Of a stretch of 64,000 nucleotides of DNA, positions 38,579 to 47,608 are shown piece by piece. The position numbers were made by a program, and so were the translations under genes. The notes beneath the pieces are model-generated. The model did not search any database, was not told where the DNA came from, and worked only from the letters and a program-made list of their open reading frames with translations. The DNA is from Lysobacterales bacterium (GTDB taxonomy: Bacteria; Pseudomonadota; Gammaproteobacteria; Xanthomonadales; UBA2363), in the NCBI GenBank assembly GCA_019634735.1, contig JAHCAT010000012.1, positions 62,001 through 126,000 of the forward strand. The letters run 5' to 3'. How positions within the stretch are numbered: position 1 is the stretch's first letter; the number at the start of each line of letters is the position of its first letter.

Positions 38579-39535
38579 ATGTCCGCGGTGCCCAACCCAA
38601 CGCTGCGTGCAGGCGGCAGCCGCCCGCTGCAGGCTGTGCTGGCCGAAATCGACCAGGTCGTGCTGGGCAAGGCCACCGAAGTGCGCCTGGCCCTCGCCTG
38701 CCTGCTGGCCGGCGGCCATCTGCTGATCCAGGACATCCCGGGCGTCGGCAAGACCACCCTGGCGCACGCCCTGGCGCAGACCCTGGGGCTGGAGTTCCAG
38801 CGCGTGCAGGGCACCAGCGACCTGCTGCCGGCCGACATCATCGGCGTCTCGGTGTTCGAGCGCGGCGAAGGCGCAGGCGGCTTCCGCTTCCACCCCGGGC
38901 CGGTGTTCTCCCAGGTGCTGCTGGTCGACGAGCTGAACCGGGCGCCGCCGAAATCGCAGAGCGCCCTGCTGGAAGCGATGGCCGAGCACCAGGTGTCGAT
39001 CGACGGCGTGCGCCGGGAACTGCCGACACCGTTCTTCGTGCTGGCCACCCAGAACCCGCTGGACCTGGTCGGCACCTATCCGCTGCCCGAGTCGCAGCTC
39101 GACCGCTTCATGTTCTGCCTGAGCCTGGGCTATCCCGACGTCGACACCGAGCAGCGGCTGCTGTCCGGCCATGGCGACCTGGCGGCGATGCCGACCGCGC
39201 GGCCGGTGCTGACGCCCGTCCAGGTGCTGGCGGCGATGGCCGCGGTACGGGACGTCACCGTGCGGCCGGCGCTGGTCGCCTATGTCCAGGCCCTGCTGCA
39301 GGCCAGCCGCCACCATGCCGACATCCGCCTGGGTCTGTCGCCGCGCGCCGGCCTGGCGCTGATCGCCGCGGCGCGCGCCTGGGCACTGCTCGCCGGCCGC
39401 GACCACGTGCTGCCCGACGACGTGCAGACGGTGTTCGTGCCGCTGGCGCGCCATCGCCTGCATCCGCAGCCGCAGTCGCTGCTCGACGGCACGGCGCTGG
39501 CGCGGCAACTGCTGTCCGCGACGGCGATTCCCTGA
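38579..39535 (+). CDS. MoxR-type AAA+ ATPase
   Basis: 318 residues. Walker A IPGVGKTTLAHALAQ, pore/Walker B region FSQVLLVDELNRAPPKSQSA, sensor 1 in VLATQNPLD and arginine fingers near PLPESQLDRFMF. MoxR proteins act as chaperone-like ATPases that insert cofactors or mature partner proteins. Here it starts the common three-gene set moxR - DUF58 - transglutaminase. The start ATG at 38579 lies 5 nt after GGAGAA. Confidence 0.93.
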   Translation: MSAVPNPTLRAGGSRPLQAVLAEIDQVVLGKATEVRLALACLLAGGHLLIQDIPGVGKTTLAHALAQTLGLEFQRVQGTSDLLPADIIGVSVFERGEGAGGFRFHPGPVFSQVLLVDELNRAPPKSQSALLEAMAEHQVSIDGVRRELPTPFFVLATQNPLDLVGTYPLPESQLDRFMFCLSLGYPDVDTEQRLLSGHGDLAAMPTARPVLTPVQVLAAMAAVRDVTVRPALVAYVQALLQASRHHADIRLGLSPRAGLALIAAARAWALLAGRDHVLPDDVQTVFVPLARHRLHPQPQSLLDGTALARQLLSATAIP

Positions 39536-39711
39536 GGCAGCGTGGCGCCGCCTGGTCGCCGTGTCGTGATCCCTTGTCCGGTTGCCGGCCGGCAGGTGGC
39601 GCGATCCGGGTCCGGCAGCCGGCCGGTCCGATGCTTCCTCCCACGCCTTCCGACCGGGTCCCCCGCACCGCGACCGCCGCCCGGCCGCGTCCGGAATCCG
39701 TGCCCTCGGCG

Positions 39712-40656
39712 ATGACCGCGACCCTGCGCGCCCGCCTGGCCCGCTGGCTGCCCACGCCGCCCACCGGGCCGCTGCCGCTGGCGCTGCCGCGCCGGCGCAT
39801 CTACATCCTGCCCAGCCGCTTCGGCCTGGTCTACGGCGCCGCCCTGTTCTTCCTGCTGATCGGCGCGCTCAACTACAACAACAACGCCGCCATCCTGCTC
39901 GCCCTGATGCTGGGCGCGACGGCCATGGCCAGCGCGGTGTCGGCGGTGAACTTCCTGTCCGGCCTGAAGGTGCTGTCGTTCGAGGCCGGCGAGGCCTGGG
40001 CCGGGCAGGACCAGGCCTGCCGGCTGGAAGTCGGCCACCCCGGCGGCCGCGTGCGCGGCGCGCTGCAACTGCGCCACGCCGACCGGCGCAGCAGCGATCA
40101 GCCAGCCGGCGCTTCCTCGGTCGCCTTCGCATGGCACTGGCCAGCGACGCACCGCGGCCAGCGCCGGCTGGGTCGCATCCGCCTGGCCACCGGCTACCCG
40201 CTGGGCCTGTTCACCGCCTGGTGCGTGCTGGATGTCGACGCCGTCGCCGTGGTCTACCCGGCACCGGAATCGCCGGCACCCGCCCTGCCTGCCAGCGCCG
40301 CCGATGCCGGGGGCCGTGCCCGGCCGTCGCGCGGCGAGGACGACTGGCATGCCCTGCGCGAGTTCCAGCGCGGCGACAGCCCGCGCGACGTCGCCTGGAA
40401 GGTCAGCGCACGGCACGACCGGCTGCTGGTCGCCGAGACGCGCAGCGAACGCGAGGCCCCGGTGCTGCGCCTGTCGACCGCCCAGGTCGCCGGGCTGGCG
40501 CGCGAGCACGGCATCGCCCGGCTCGCGGCCTGGGTCCTGCAGGCGCATGCCCAGGATCGGCCCTACGCGCTCGACCTGCCCGGCCAGAGCCTGCCGCCCG
40601 GCAGCGGCCTGGCGCAGCGACGCCTGGCGCTGACCGCGCTGGCCCTGCTGCCATGA
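39712..40656 (+). CDS. DUF58 membrane protein
   Basis: About 314 residues. After the RRRIYILPSRFGLVYG motif there are two close membrane helices (residues about 40-82), then a soluble region with the DUF58 signature GDSPRDVAWKVSARHDRLLV. DUF58 proteins partner MoxR ATPases and transglutaminase-like membrane proteins; their precise job is not known. ATG at 39712 is chosen; an in-frame ATG at 39631 would add 27 variable residues. The stop overlaps the start of the transglutaminase gene (ATGA). Confidence 0.88.
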   Translation: MTATLRARLARWLPTPPTGPLPLALPRRRIYILPSRFGLVYGAALFFLLIGALNYNNNAAILLALMLGATAMASAVSAVNFLSGLKVLSFEAGEAWAGQDQACRLEVGHPGGRVRGALQLRHADRRSSDQPAGASSVAFAWHWPATHRGQRRLGRIRLATGYPLGLFTAWCVLDVDAVAVVYPAPESPAPALPASAADAGGRARPSRGEDDWHALREFQRGDSPRDVAWKVSARHDRLLVAETRSEREAPVLRLSTAQVAGLAREHGIARLAAWVLQAHAQDRPYALDLPGQSLPPGSGLAQRRLALTALALLP

Positions 40657-42653
40657 CCACGCCCCTGCTCGACCGCCGGCAGTTCGCCCTGTGCAGCCTG
40701 ACCGTGCTGGCCGCCCTGCTGCCGCACGCCAGCTGGCTGCCGCGGCCGCTGCTGGTGCTGCTGCTGGGCCTGCTGGCGCTGCGCTGGCTGCAGCGCGAAC
40801 GCTGGCCGCGGCCGTGGCCGTGGTGGTTCCGCAATGGCCTGATGCTGCTGCTGTTCGCCGCCGCCTGGACCAGCATCGGCACGATCAGCGGCACCCAGGG
40901 CGCCGGCTTCCTGGCGGCCATGCTGGTGTCCAAGCTCTACGAGACCGAGCGCGCCCGCGATGCCCGCTCGATCGCCACCTTCGCCTCGTTCCTGGTGATG
41001 GCGCAGTTCCTGTTCCAGACCCAGCTGTGGGCGATGCTGGCCGGCGCGCCGGGCGTGCTGCTGGCCCTGGCCACCCTGGCCAGCCTGGAGCAGGCGCACC
41101 GCCCCGGGCCGGTGGCGGTGATGCCGGCCCTGGGTCGCTCCGGGCTGCTGCTGGCGGCGGCCCTGCCGCTGGCCCTGGTCATGTTCGTGGCCTTCCCGCG
41201 CATCACCTCGCCGCTCTGGGGCAACGCCGCGGCCATGCCGCGCGGCGGCATGGGCCTGAGCGACCGCATGGAGCCCGGGCAGATCGGTCAGCTCGCCCAG
41301 GACGACCGACCGGCGCTGCGGGTGCGCTTCGAGGGCGATCTGCCGCCGGTGGCCCTGCGCTACTTCCGCGGCCTGACCCTGTGGGCCAGCGACGGCCGCG
41401 CCTGGACCCGGCCGGACTGGGTCGACACCCGCATGGAAGACCTGCCGGCGGCGCTGGAACGCGGCATCCGCCACGAAATCACCCTGGAGCCGGACGCGGC
41501 GCCCTGGCTGCCGGTGCTGGAACGTCCGGTGGCGGCGCCGCAGGGCCTGCGCCTGGCCCTGGACCACAGCCTGCCGCTGTCGCGACGCAACCGGGTACTG
41601 CGCTACCAGGTGCTGTCCGATCCCGACCTGGTGCTGGAACCGTTCGGCCTGGCGCCGCAGGCCCGGGCGCTGGCGCTGGCGCTGCCGGCCAACCGCAATC
41701 CGCGCAGCCTCGCGCTGGCCCGCGAGCTGCGCGAGCGCCATGCCGACCCCGCGCGCTATGCCAGCGCCCTGCTCGACCTGTTCGCGCACGATTTCGCCTA
41801 CAGCCTGGAGCCGCCGCCGCTGGGCCTCAATGCCGTCGACGATTTCCTGTTCGATACCCGGGTCGGCTACTGCGAGCACTACGCTTCGGCGTACGCCACC
41901 CTCCTTCGCGCCGGCGGCGTGCCGGCGCGGGTGGTGCTGGGCTACCACGGCGGCTACTACAACGCGGTCGGCGGCCACCTGGTGGTGCGCAGGTCCGATG
42001 CCCACGCCTGGGTCGAGCTGTGGATCGAGGGGCGCGGCTGGCTGCGCGCCGACCCGACCGGCATGGTCGCGCCCGAGCGCATCGAGCGCGGCGGCGACGC
42101 GCTGGCGGGCCTGGCCGACAGCTTCGGTCGCAGCGGCGTGGGCCGCTGGCTGCGCGACCGCTGGGACTACCTCGACCTGCGCTGGACCGACTGGGTCGTC
42201 AACTTCCGCAGCGAATCGCGCACCGCCGTGTTCGAAAGCCTGTCGCGCTGGCTGCCGAACGACAGCCGCGGGCTGCTGCGCCTGGCGCTGCTCGCCGCGC
42301 TGGCCCTCGGCCTGGTGTCGGCCGCCCTGTGGCTGCTGCGCCGGGCACCGGCAGCGCGGCCACGACGTGCCCTGGATCCGGCCGGCCGCTGGCTGGCCGC
42401 CCACCGCCGCCTGCTGGCCGGCGCCGGCGTGCCGGCCTCCGCCGCCGAGCCCCTGTCCAGCCTGCTGGACCGGGCCAGCCACCGCTACCCCGACCTCATC
42501 GACGACCTGCGCGCCCCCGCCCTGCGCTGCCAGCAGGCCCGCTACGGCGGCAACGACCAGCCCCTGCCCGGCCTCGGCACCCTGGCCGCGCTGTGGTGGC
42601 GCCTGCGCCTGGCCCGACTGCGCCGTCTCCTGGCCCGACCGTCCAGCCGCTGA
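40653..42653 (+). CDS. Membrane transglutaminase-like protein (TgpA family)
   Basis: 666 residues. Residues 1-180 form about six membrane helices (DUF3488). A periplasmic transglutaminase core follows, with catalytic Cys in TRVGYCEHYASAYATLLR, His in RSDAHAWVELWIEG and Asp in GWLRADPTGMVAP. A further helix (LLAALALGLVSAALWLL) and a cytoplasmic tail (DUF4129-like) end the protein. It resembles P. aeruginosa TgpA, an essential periplasmic transglutaminase-like protein. Translationally coupled to the DUF58 gene, so MoxR, DUF58 and this protein likely work on one envelope process. Confidence 0.92.
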   Translation: MTTPLLDRRQFALCSLTVLAALLPHASWLPRPLLVLLLGLLALRWLQRERWPRPWPWWFRNGLMLLLFAAAWTSIGTISGTQGAGFLAAMLVSKLYETERARDARSIATFASFLVMAQFLFQTQLWAMLAGAPGVLLALATLASLEQAHRPGPVAVMPALGRSGLLLAAALPLALVMFVAFPRITSPLWGNAAAMPRGGMGLSDRMEPGQIGQLAQDDRPALRVRFEGDLPPVALRYFRGLTLWASDGRAWTRPDWVDTRMEDLPAALERGIRHEITLEPDAAPWLPVLERPVAAPQGLRLALDHSLPLSRRNRVLRYQVLSDPDLVLEPFGLAPQARALALALPANRNPRSLALARELRERHADPARYASALLDLFAHDFAYSLEPPPLGLNAVDDFLFDTRVGYCEHYASAYATLLRAGGVPARVVLGYHGGYYNAVGGHLVVRRSDAHAWVELWIEGRGWLRADPTGMVAPERIERGGDALAGLADSFGRSGVGRWLRDRWDYLDLRWTDWVVNFRSESRTAVFESLSRWLPNDSRGLLRLALLAALALGLVSAALWLLRRAPAARPRRALDPAGRWLAAHRRLLAGAGVPASAAEPLSSLLDRASHRYPDLIDDLRAPALRCQQARYGGNDQPLPGLGTLAALWWRLRLARLRRLLARPSSR

Positions 42654-42725
42654 ACCCAGCCCTGTTCCGCGCACGCCACGCGCTGCCTCCCGCCTACCGC
42701 GTTTCACGCCACGGTCCACTCGCCC

Positions 42726-42754
42726 CCAGTCCCCGGTCCCTGGTCCCCTGTCCT
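42726..42754. repeat. Degenerate GGACCGG heptamer array
   Basis: On the minus strand it reads as four imperfect heptamers, GGACAGG GGACCAG GGACCGG and GGACTGG, the same unit as the exact array at 3922. It lies in the gap between the transglutaminase and subtilase genes. Confidence 0.65.
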
Positions 42755-42859
42755 ATCCCGCCGCGAAACGCCGTACTCCCCTGTGACAGGGCCGCAAGTG
42801 TCCTGCCGAAGGCTGGCCGCCGCCGGTCTTCAACGCGAGTACCCGAGGGAGGTTCACCC

Positions 42860-45769
42860 ATGCACCGTCCACCATTGCCCACCGCCATGCTCTTCTGTCT
42901 GGCCGCGCTGGCGGCCGGGGCCGCCGCGTTCGCGGCCGGCCCGCCGGCCGGCACGCCGGCCGCGCTACCGTCCGACGCCGACCGGCTGGCCGCCGCCCTG
43001 GGCACCGCCCCGTCGCGCCTGGCCGAGGTCACGCGCGGCGACGAACGCCTGGCCGACGGCCGGGTCCTCACCTCGATCAAGGCCCTCGACCTGGACAGCG
43101 GCGAGATCGTCGGCCGCAGCTTCCTGGCCGGCCAGCCGGTCGATGCCGATGCCGTGCGCCGCCAGGCCGAAGCCCTGTGGCGGTTCGCCCATGGCGCCCA
43201 GAGCCCGGCCCTGGTCGAGCGCCTGCAGGCGCTGGCGCCGCAGGACCGCCTGGTGGTCGACCTCTGGTACGACTTCACCCCGCCCGACGATGGCGGCGGC
43301 CCCACGGGCGGCATCGATCAGGCGCAAGACACCGGCCTGGATGCCGGCCCCGAACTGGCGGCCGTCCGGGTCGGCGACGACGGCAAGATCGAGCACCTGC
43401 CGGAACCCGTCGCCTCCGCGCGCCGCATCCAGGCCGAGCTGGAACGCGCCGCAGCCGGCGCCCCGGCGCCGGCCAGCGTCGACACCGTCAAGCCCGCCGA
43501 CCAGGTCCTCGACGTCGAGACCGAAACGCAGCGCAAGGCCGAGGCGCTGCAGGCCCTGGCCACCGTCGAGGCCGCCAACCAGGAACGCATCGGGGCGTTG
43601 CGCGCGGCGATGGCGCCGCAACGCGCCGACCTGGTGCAGCGCCTGGTCGATGCCGGCTGGACCGTCATCCACGCCAGCGACCTGGTGCCGTCGATCGTCG
43701 CCGAGGCCAGCCGCGTCCAGGTCGAGACCGTGGCGCGCTGGCCCGGCGTCGGCGTGATCGAGCCTGAGACGCCGAATGCCGGCCCCAGCCTCAACGTGGC
43801 GCGCGCCGCCCACAACGCCGTGCCGCTGAACGCGGTCGGCTACGACGGCACCGGCGTCACCGTGGCGGTGGTCGAGGGCGCCCGCGTCTACAGCCAGAAC
43901 CCGTTCCTGCCGGTCGCCCAGACCCGCGACGCCACCGTCGCCGAGGACAACCATTCGATGGGCGTGGCCGGCGTCATCCGCAGCTCGCACAGCACCCACC
44001 GGGGCATGGCCCCGGCCGCCACCCTGATCAGCGCCGACGGCCAGTACAACGTCGCCGGCGTGCTGGAGACCGCCACCGACTGGGCGGCGGCGCGCGCCCA
44101 GGTGCTCAACCACAGCTGGGGCTTCAAGGAGCAGGGCAACAGCAACTTCAACGCCTTCGACCGCCGGCTGGACCACATCGGCCGCTACAGCTTCCGCCTG
44201 AACGTGCATGCCGCCGGCAACCACGGCGACGTCAATTGCGGGCAGAGCGCCGGCAACGTCAACACGGTGTTCGGCGTCGAGAGCCCCGGGCGCGGCTTCA
44301 ACACGCTGACCGTCGGCGGCTTCGACGACGGCGGCACCATCCAGTGGCCGAACGACGTGCGCTACCGCTGCTCGGCCAACGGCTGGCCGACCGGCGACGC
44401 CGGCGGCAGCCACCAGAAACCGGAGATCGCCGCCGGCGCGGTGGCGATCACCAGCCTGGCGCGCACCACCAGCAGCACCTCGCCGCTGAGCGGGGCATGG
44501 AACGGCACCAGCTTCGCCTCGCCGGCGATCGCCGGCATCGCCGCCAACCTGATGGAGGCCGATGCCCAGCTCGCCGGTTCGCCGGTGGCCACCCGGGCGC
44601 TGATGCTGGTCGGCGCCATCCACGCGCCGGCCGAGACCCGTGCGGTGTCGGCGACCGCCTCGACGTTCGCGACCGAGGTCGGGCCGTGGTGGTTCCAGGG
44701 CGTCGACGCCACCAGCTTCCCGCGCAGCTACAACGTCTACGCGCGCGCCGGCCAGCGCGTCCGCTTCGCGATCGCCTGGCTGTCCAACGTCACGCTCAGC
44801 GGCGGCGTGTATTCCAACGACCGCCTGCCGGCCGACCTCGACCTGCGCGCCTACCGTGCCGACGGCACCACCCTGGTGGCCAGCTCGACGAGTTTCAACA
44901 ACGCCTTCGAGATCGTCGACTTCACCGCGCCGGCGACCGAGACCTACGAGTTCCGGGTCAGCCAGTTCGGCACCTGGACCGGCGGCGCCACGCCGTTCGC
45001 CGCCGCCGCCCGCCTGGACGGCTACCTGCTGCCGCGCGGCACCTGGTGGAACTTCGGGGCGCAGCCCAGGCCGCAGGGGCGCTTCTTCGACATCCGGCCG
45101 GCGCAGGAATACAGCGGCAACACCATCTACTGGCGCGGCGTGTCGCTGCGCCCGGCGACCGGTGACTACGACCTGGAGCTGTACGACAGTTCCTGGTTCC
45201 TGGGTCCGGAGACCAACGACACCTACAACCGCCTGCGCCTGGCCGCGTCGACCTTCGGCGGCGCCGGGGTCGATTTCATCATGGTCGACGGCAACCACTG
45301 GCCGGCCAGCAAGCGCGAGCACTACCGGGTTTTCCGGTTCAGCGGCAGCGGCGGCCACAGCGTCAACGCCGCCAACTTCGTCAGCATCGGCGCCAGCAGC
45401 GGCGGCCTGTACGGGCCGTACACCATGGACGCCAACACCTCGCTGTTCGTGGTCGACCTCGGCATCAGCGCCGACTCGCTGCGCCGGGTGAAGCTGCTGC
45501 CGGTGTCCGGCGGCGGCGACCTGGGGCTGGCCATGTACCGGTCCGACCCCGCCAACAGTGCGACCTGGGCGCGTTCCCGGGCACAGTCCGTGGCGGTCGC
45601 CGATGCCGCCGGCGCCGGCGGCATCGAGAGCATGCGCTACCAGTTCGACGGAACCAGCTCGGACTGGCTGGGCCTGGCGGTCTACAACAAGACGCCGGGC
45701 ACCACGCCGCAGTTCCGCCTGCGGATCCGGCCCAGCTCGCTGTTCTCCGACGGCTACGACGGCGACTGA
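42860..45769 (+). CDS. Secreted subtilisin-family (S8) peptidase with glutamate in the Asp position
   Basis: 969 residues. Signal peptide at residues 1-27, then a long Ala/Asp-rich propeptide to about residue 325. The S8 domain starts at GYDGTGVTVAVVEGARV, where the catalytic Asp position (V-V-D-x-G) is E339. His is H365 in EDNHSMGVAGVI, the oxyanion Asn is N454 in HAAGNHGD and Ser is S551 in WNGTSFASPAIAG. About 400 residues of beta-rich C-terminal domains follow, including NDRLPADLDLRAY, a pre-peptidase C-type pattern. The protein ends SLFSDGYDGD. GGGAGG lies 8 nt before the ATG. Extracellular protease function is likely if Glu can replace Asp. Confidence 0.88.
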   Translation: MHRPPLPTAMLFCLAALAAGAAAFAAGPPAGTPAALPSDADRLAAALGTAPSRLAEVTRGDERLADGRVLTSIKALDLDSGEIVGRSFLAGQPVDADAVRRQAEALWRFAHGAQSPALVERLQALAPQDRLVVDLWYDFTPPDDGGGPTGGIDQAQDTGLDAGPELAAVRVGDDGKIEHLPEPVASARRIQAELERAAAGAPAPASVDTVKPADQVLDVETETQRKAEALQALATVEAANQERIGALRAAMAPQRADLVQRLVDAGWTVIHASDLVPSIVAEASRVQVETVARWPGVGVIEPETPNAGPSLNVARAAHNAVPLNAVGYDGTGVTVAVVEGARVYSQNPFLPVAQTRDATVAEDNHSMGVAGVIRSSHSTHRGMAPAATLISADGQYNVAGVLETATDWAAARAQVLNHSWGFKEQGNSNFNAFDRRLDHIGRYSFRLNVHAAGNHGDVNCGQSAGNVNTVFGVESPGRGFNTLTVGGFDDGGTIQWPNDVRYRCSANGWPTGDAGGSHQKPEIAAGAVAITSLARTTSSTSPLSGAWNGTSFASPAIAGIAANLMEADAQLAGSPVATRALMLVGAIHAPAETRAVSATASTFATEVGPWWFQGVDATSFPRSYNVYARAGQRVRFAIAWLSNVTLSGGVYSNDRLPADLDLRAYRADGTTLVASSTSFNNAFEIVDFTAPATETYEFRVSQFGTWTGGATPFAAAARLDGYLLPRGTWWNFGAQPRPQGRFFDIRPAQEYSGNTIYWRGVSLRPATGDYDLELYDSSWFLGPETNDTYNRLRLAASTFGGAGVDFIMVDGNHWPASKREHYRVFRFSGSGGHSVNAANFVSIGASSGGLYGPYTMDANTSLFVVDLGISADSLRRVKLLPVSGGGDLGLAMYRSDPANSATWARSRAQSVAVADAAGAGGIESMRYQFDGTSSDWLGLAVYNKTPGTTPQFRLRIRPSSLFSDGYDGD

Positions 45770-45822
45770 GGAGGCGACGGCCGCGCGCTGGCGGCGTGGT
45801 CGCACGCAGATTCAACGGCATG

Positions 45823-45848
45823 CCCTGCCCCTGTCCCCGGGGGCAGGG
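45823..45848 (+). terminator. Hairpin after the subtilase gene
   Basis: CCCTGCCCC and GGGGCAGGG form a 9-bp stem with an 8-base loop, 54 bp past the stop. No T-run, so a Rho-independent role is uncertain. Confidence 0.35.
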
Positions 45849-45920
45849 TGATGGGGGCGCCGCTGCGATCAGGCAGCGCGCGCGCCTGGACCGGCAACGA
45901 TGAGGTTCATGGCCAGCGCC

Positions 45921-45969
45921 GGCCCTCTCCCCCAGCCCCTCCCCCGCAGGCGGGGGAGGGGAGAAGTGC
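45921..45969 (-). repeat. Dispersed GC hairpin element, copy 5 (inverted)
   Basis: GGCCCTCTCC start and GAGAAGTGC end, with the 12-bp stem between. Lies directly against the 34-bp tandem array. Confidence 0.9.
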
Positions 45970-45979
45970 GGCGCCGTCG

Positions 45980-46190
45980 CGCTGTCGGACAGCAAATGTG
46001 CGGGGGCTGTCGCGCTATAGGACAGCAGGTACGCGGGATGCCTTCGCGCTGTCGGACAGCAAGCACGTCGGATGCCTTCGCGCTGTCGGACAGCAAGCAC
46101 GTCGGATGCCTTCGCGCTGTCGGGCAGCAAGCACGTGGGAAGCCTTCGCGCTGTCGGGCCGATGCCGTCGCGCTGTCGGGCAGCCTTGTA
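45980..46190. repeat. 34-bp tandem array with a dyad in each unit
   Basis: Units begin at 45980, 46013, 46047, 46081, 46115, 46149 and 46171 (the first is 33 bp and the sixth is cut to 22 bp). The consensus starts CGCTGTCGGACAGC, then AAGCACGTCGGATGCCTTCG. GCTGTC-G-GACAGC is a 6-bp dyad in most units. There are no unique spacers, so it is not a CRISPR array. Confidence 0.9.
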
Positions 46191-46413
46191 AAGTGGAGGG
46201 CCGTCGCAACAACCGCACTGTTGCTGCGGCTCTGGCGATCGGCGTCTATCGTCGCAGCGGAACACCCGCCTGGACACTGAACGCCGGCCCTTCGTTCATG
46301 TCCGGACCACGCGCAACGGCGCTATGTTGGCCGCAGACCGACGTGCCCGCGTGCCCCGGCCCGGATCCTGGCCACGCGACCGGCACGACGGACCGTCTGC
46401 CAGGAGTGCCGTC

Positions 46414-46953
46414 ATGACCCGCCTACCTCGCCTCCCCGCCCTGCTCGCCCCTGTGCTGCTGGCCGGCTGCGCCAGCATCCCGGCGCCGCTCGACGCCCCG
46501 GTGTCGGCCGCCACGGCCGATGGCACCGGCGCGCAGGCACGCACCGGCGACCGCGTGCGCTGGGGCGGCGAGGTCATCGAGGTCGAGACCACCGCCAACC
46601 GCTCCTGCTTCCAGCTGCTGTCGCGCCCCCTGGACGCGCGCGCCCGGCCGCGCCAGGTCGACAGCCAGCACGGCCGATTCCTGGCCTGCCGCGCCGGCTT
46701 CTACGACCCGCAGGTGTTCCAGGCCGGCCGCGAGCTGACCGTGCTCGGCACCGTTCGCGGCGAGCGCGTTTCGCGCCGGGTCGGCGAATACGACTACGCG
46801 ATGCCGGTGGTCGACGCCGAGGTGATCTACCTGTGGCCGCCCCGCATCGACTACGAGCCGGTGTACGTCGCGCCCTACCCCTGGTGGTCGCCCTGGTACG
46901 GCCCCTGGCCGCACCGCCCGCTCCGCCCGCATCCGCGGCCACGCCCGCACTGA
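46414..46953 (+). CDS. Slp-family outer-membrane lipoprotein
   Basis: 179 residues. Signal peptide with lipobox LAGC, C19 lipidated. Slp-type core: ARTGDRVRWGGEVIEVETTA, then CFQLLSRPLDARARPRQVDS, GRFLACRAGFYDPQVFQAGR and ELTVLGTVRGERVSRRVGEY. The end is Pro/Tyr/Trp-rich (YVAPYPWWSPWYGPWPHRP). In E. coli Slp is a starvation-induced outer-membrane lipoprotein. ATG at 46414 has AGGAG 9 nt upstream. It stands alone, followed by two hairpin elements. Confidence 0.9.
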   Translation: MTRLPRLPALLAPVLLAGCASIPAPLDAPVSAATADGTGAQARTGDRVRWGGEVIEVETTANRSCFQLLSRPLDARARPRQVDSQHGRFLACRAGFYDPQVFQAGRELTVLGTVRGERVSRRVGEYDYAMPVVDAEVIYLWPPRIDYEPVYVAPYPWWSPWYGPWPHRPLRPHPRPRPH

Positions 46954-47027
46954 GCCAGCCCCCCGCGCCCGCCTGCTGTCAGCACGAGCGCGCGTCGCTT
47001 CTTCCGGTCCGATACGGCGACGGCGCC

Positions 47028-47078
47028 GCACTTCTCCCCTCCCCCGCCTGCGGGGGAGGGGCCGGGGGAGAAGGCCGG
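47028..47078 (+). repeat. Dispersed GC hairpin element, copy 6
   Basis: Copies 6 and 7 are 129 bp apart in the same orientation, and both are preceded by a related stretch (GCGCGTCGCT ... CGGTxCGAxxxxGCGACGG), so a larger unit was probably duplicated. Confidence 0.9.
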
Positions 47079-47107
47079 CCCGCCACCGCTGCCCCGGCAA
47101 CCCGCTT

Positions 47108-47608
47108 TCAGCGCGATTGCGCGTCGCTGCTGGCGGTTCGACGGTGCGACGGCCCCGCACTTCTCCCCTCCCCCGCCTGCGGGGGAGGGGCCAGGGGAGA
47201 GGGCCGGCCCGCCACTGCGATCAGGATGGCTTCCAGCACGGCCTCGGTCGATGCGAGAACGTCGTGGTTCCAGAAGCGCAGCACCCGCCAGCCCTGGCGC
47301 TCGATGAGTGCCGTGCGCTTTCGATCGCGGACCTGGTGCGCCGGTTCGGCATGCTGGCCGCCATCCAGTTCGACGACCAGGCGATGGGCATGGCAGGCGA
47401 AATCGACGATGAAGGGGCCGATCGGCACCTGGCGCTTGAACTTCAGTCCGCCGAGGCGTCCGGCACGCAGGTGGTACCAAAGTCGCTCCTCGGCGCAGGT
47501 CTGGGCCGCACGCAGGGCCCTGGCGCGGTCGCGCGGCGAGGCGGGCGGGCGGGAGTCGGCCACGGTGGCGTTTCGCTGAAGGAATCGACTGGGAAGAGCG
47601 CCCCGCAC
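47108..47608 (-). CDS. DUF559 (Vsr-like endonuclease fold) protein with repeat-derived tail
   Basis: 166 residues as read from GTG 47608; GTG 47563 is also possible. The DUF559 core is clear: CAEERLWYHLRAGRLGGLKF, KRQVPIGPFIVDFACHAHRL, VVELDGGQHAEP and WRVLRFWNHDVLASTEAVLE. The Asp, Glu-x-Asp and His residues match a Vsr/restriction-endonuclease-like active site; the natural substrate is unknown. The last 35 or so residues (from GRPSPLAPPPQAGEG) are encoded by hairpin element copy 7 and its flank, so the element has replaced the original 3' end. Confidence 0.8.
   Translation of the reverse strand: MRGALPSRFLQRNATVADSRPPASPRDRARALRAAQTCAEERLWYHLRAGRLGGLKFKRQVPIGPFIVDFACHAHRLVVELDGGQHAEPAHQVRDRKRTALIERQGWRVLRFWNHDVLASTEAVLEAILIAVAGRPSPLAPPPQAGEGRSAGPSHRRTASSDAQSR
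47157..47206 (+). repeat. Dispersed GC hairpin element, copy 7
   Basis: Lies inside the 3' end of the DUF559 reading frame (which runs on the other strand) and supplies its Pro/Gly-rich C-terminus. Confidence 0.9.

Larger units (their letters stand above)
45770..46413. other. 644-bp gap with a hairpin, a dispersed element and a 34-bp tandem array
   Basis: No gene is supported. It contains the inverted repeat 45823-45848, hairpin element copy 5 (45921-45969) and the 34-bp array (45980-46190). The rest, 46191-46413, leads into the slp gene and shows no clear promoter. Confidence 0.6.

Noticed and set aside
45980..46190. CRISPR-like array
   Set aside because: The 34-bp units are directly joined and near identical with no unique spacers, and no cas genes are present.
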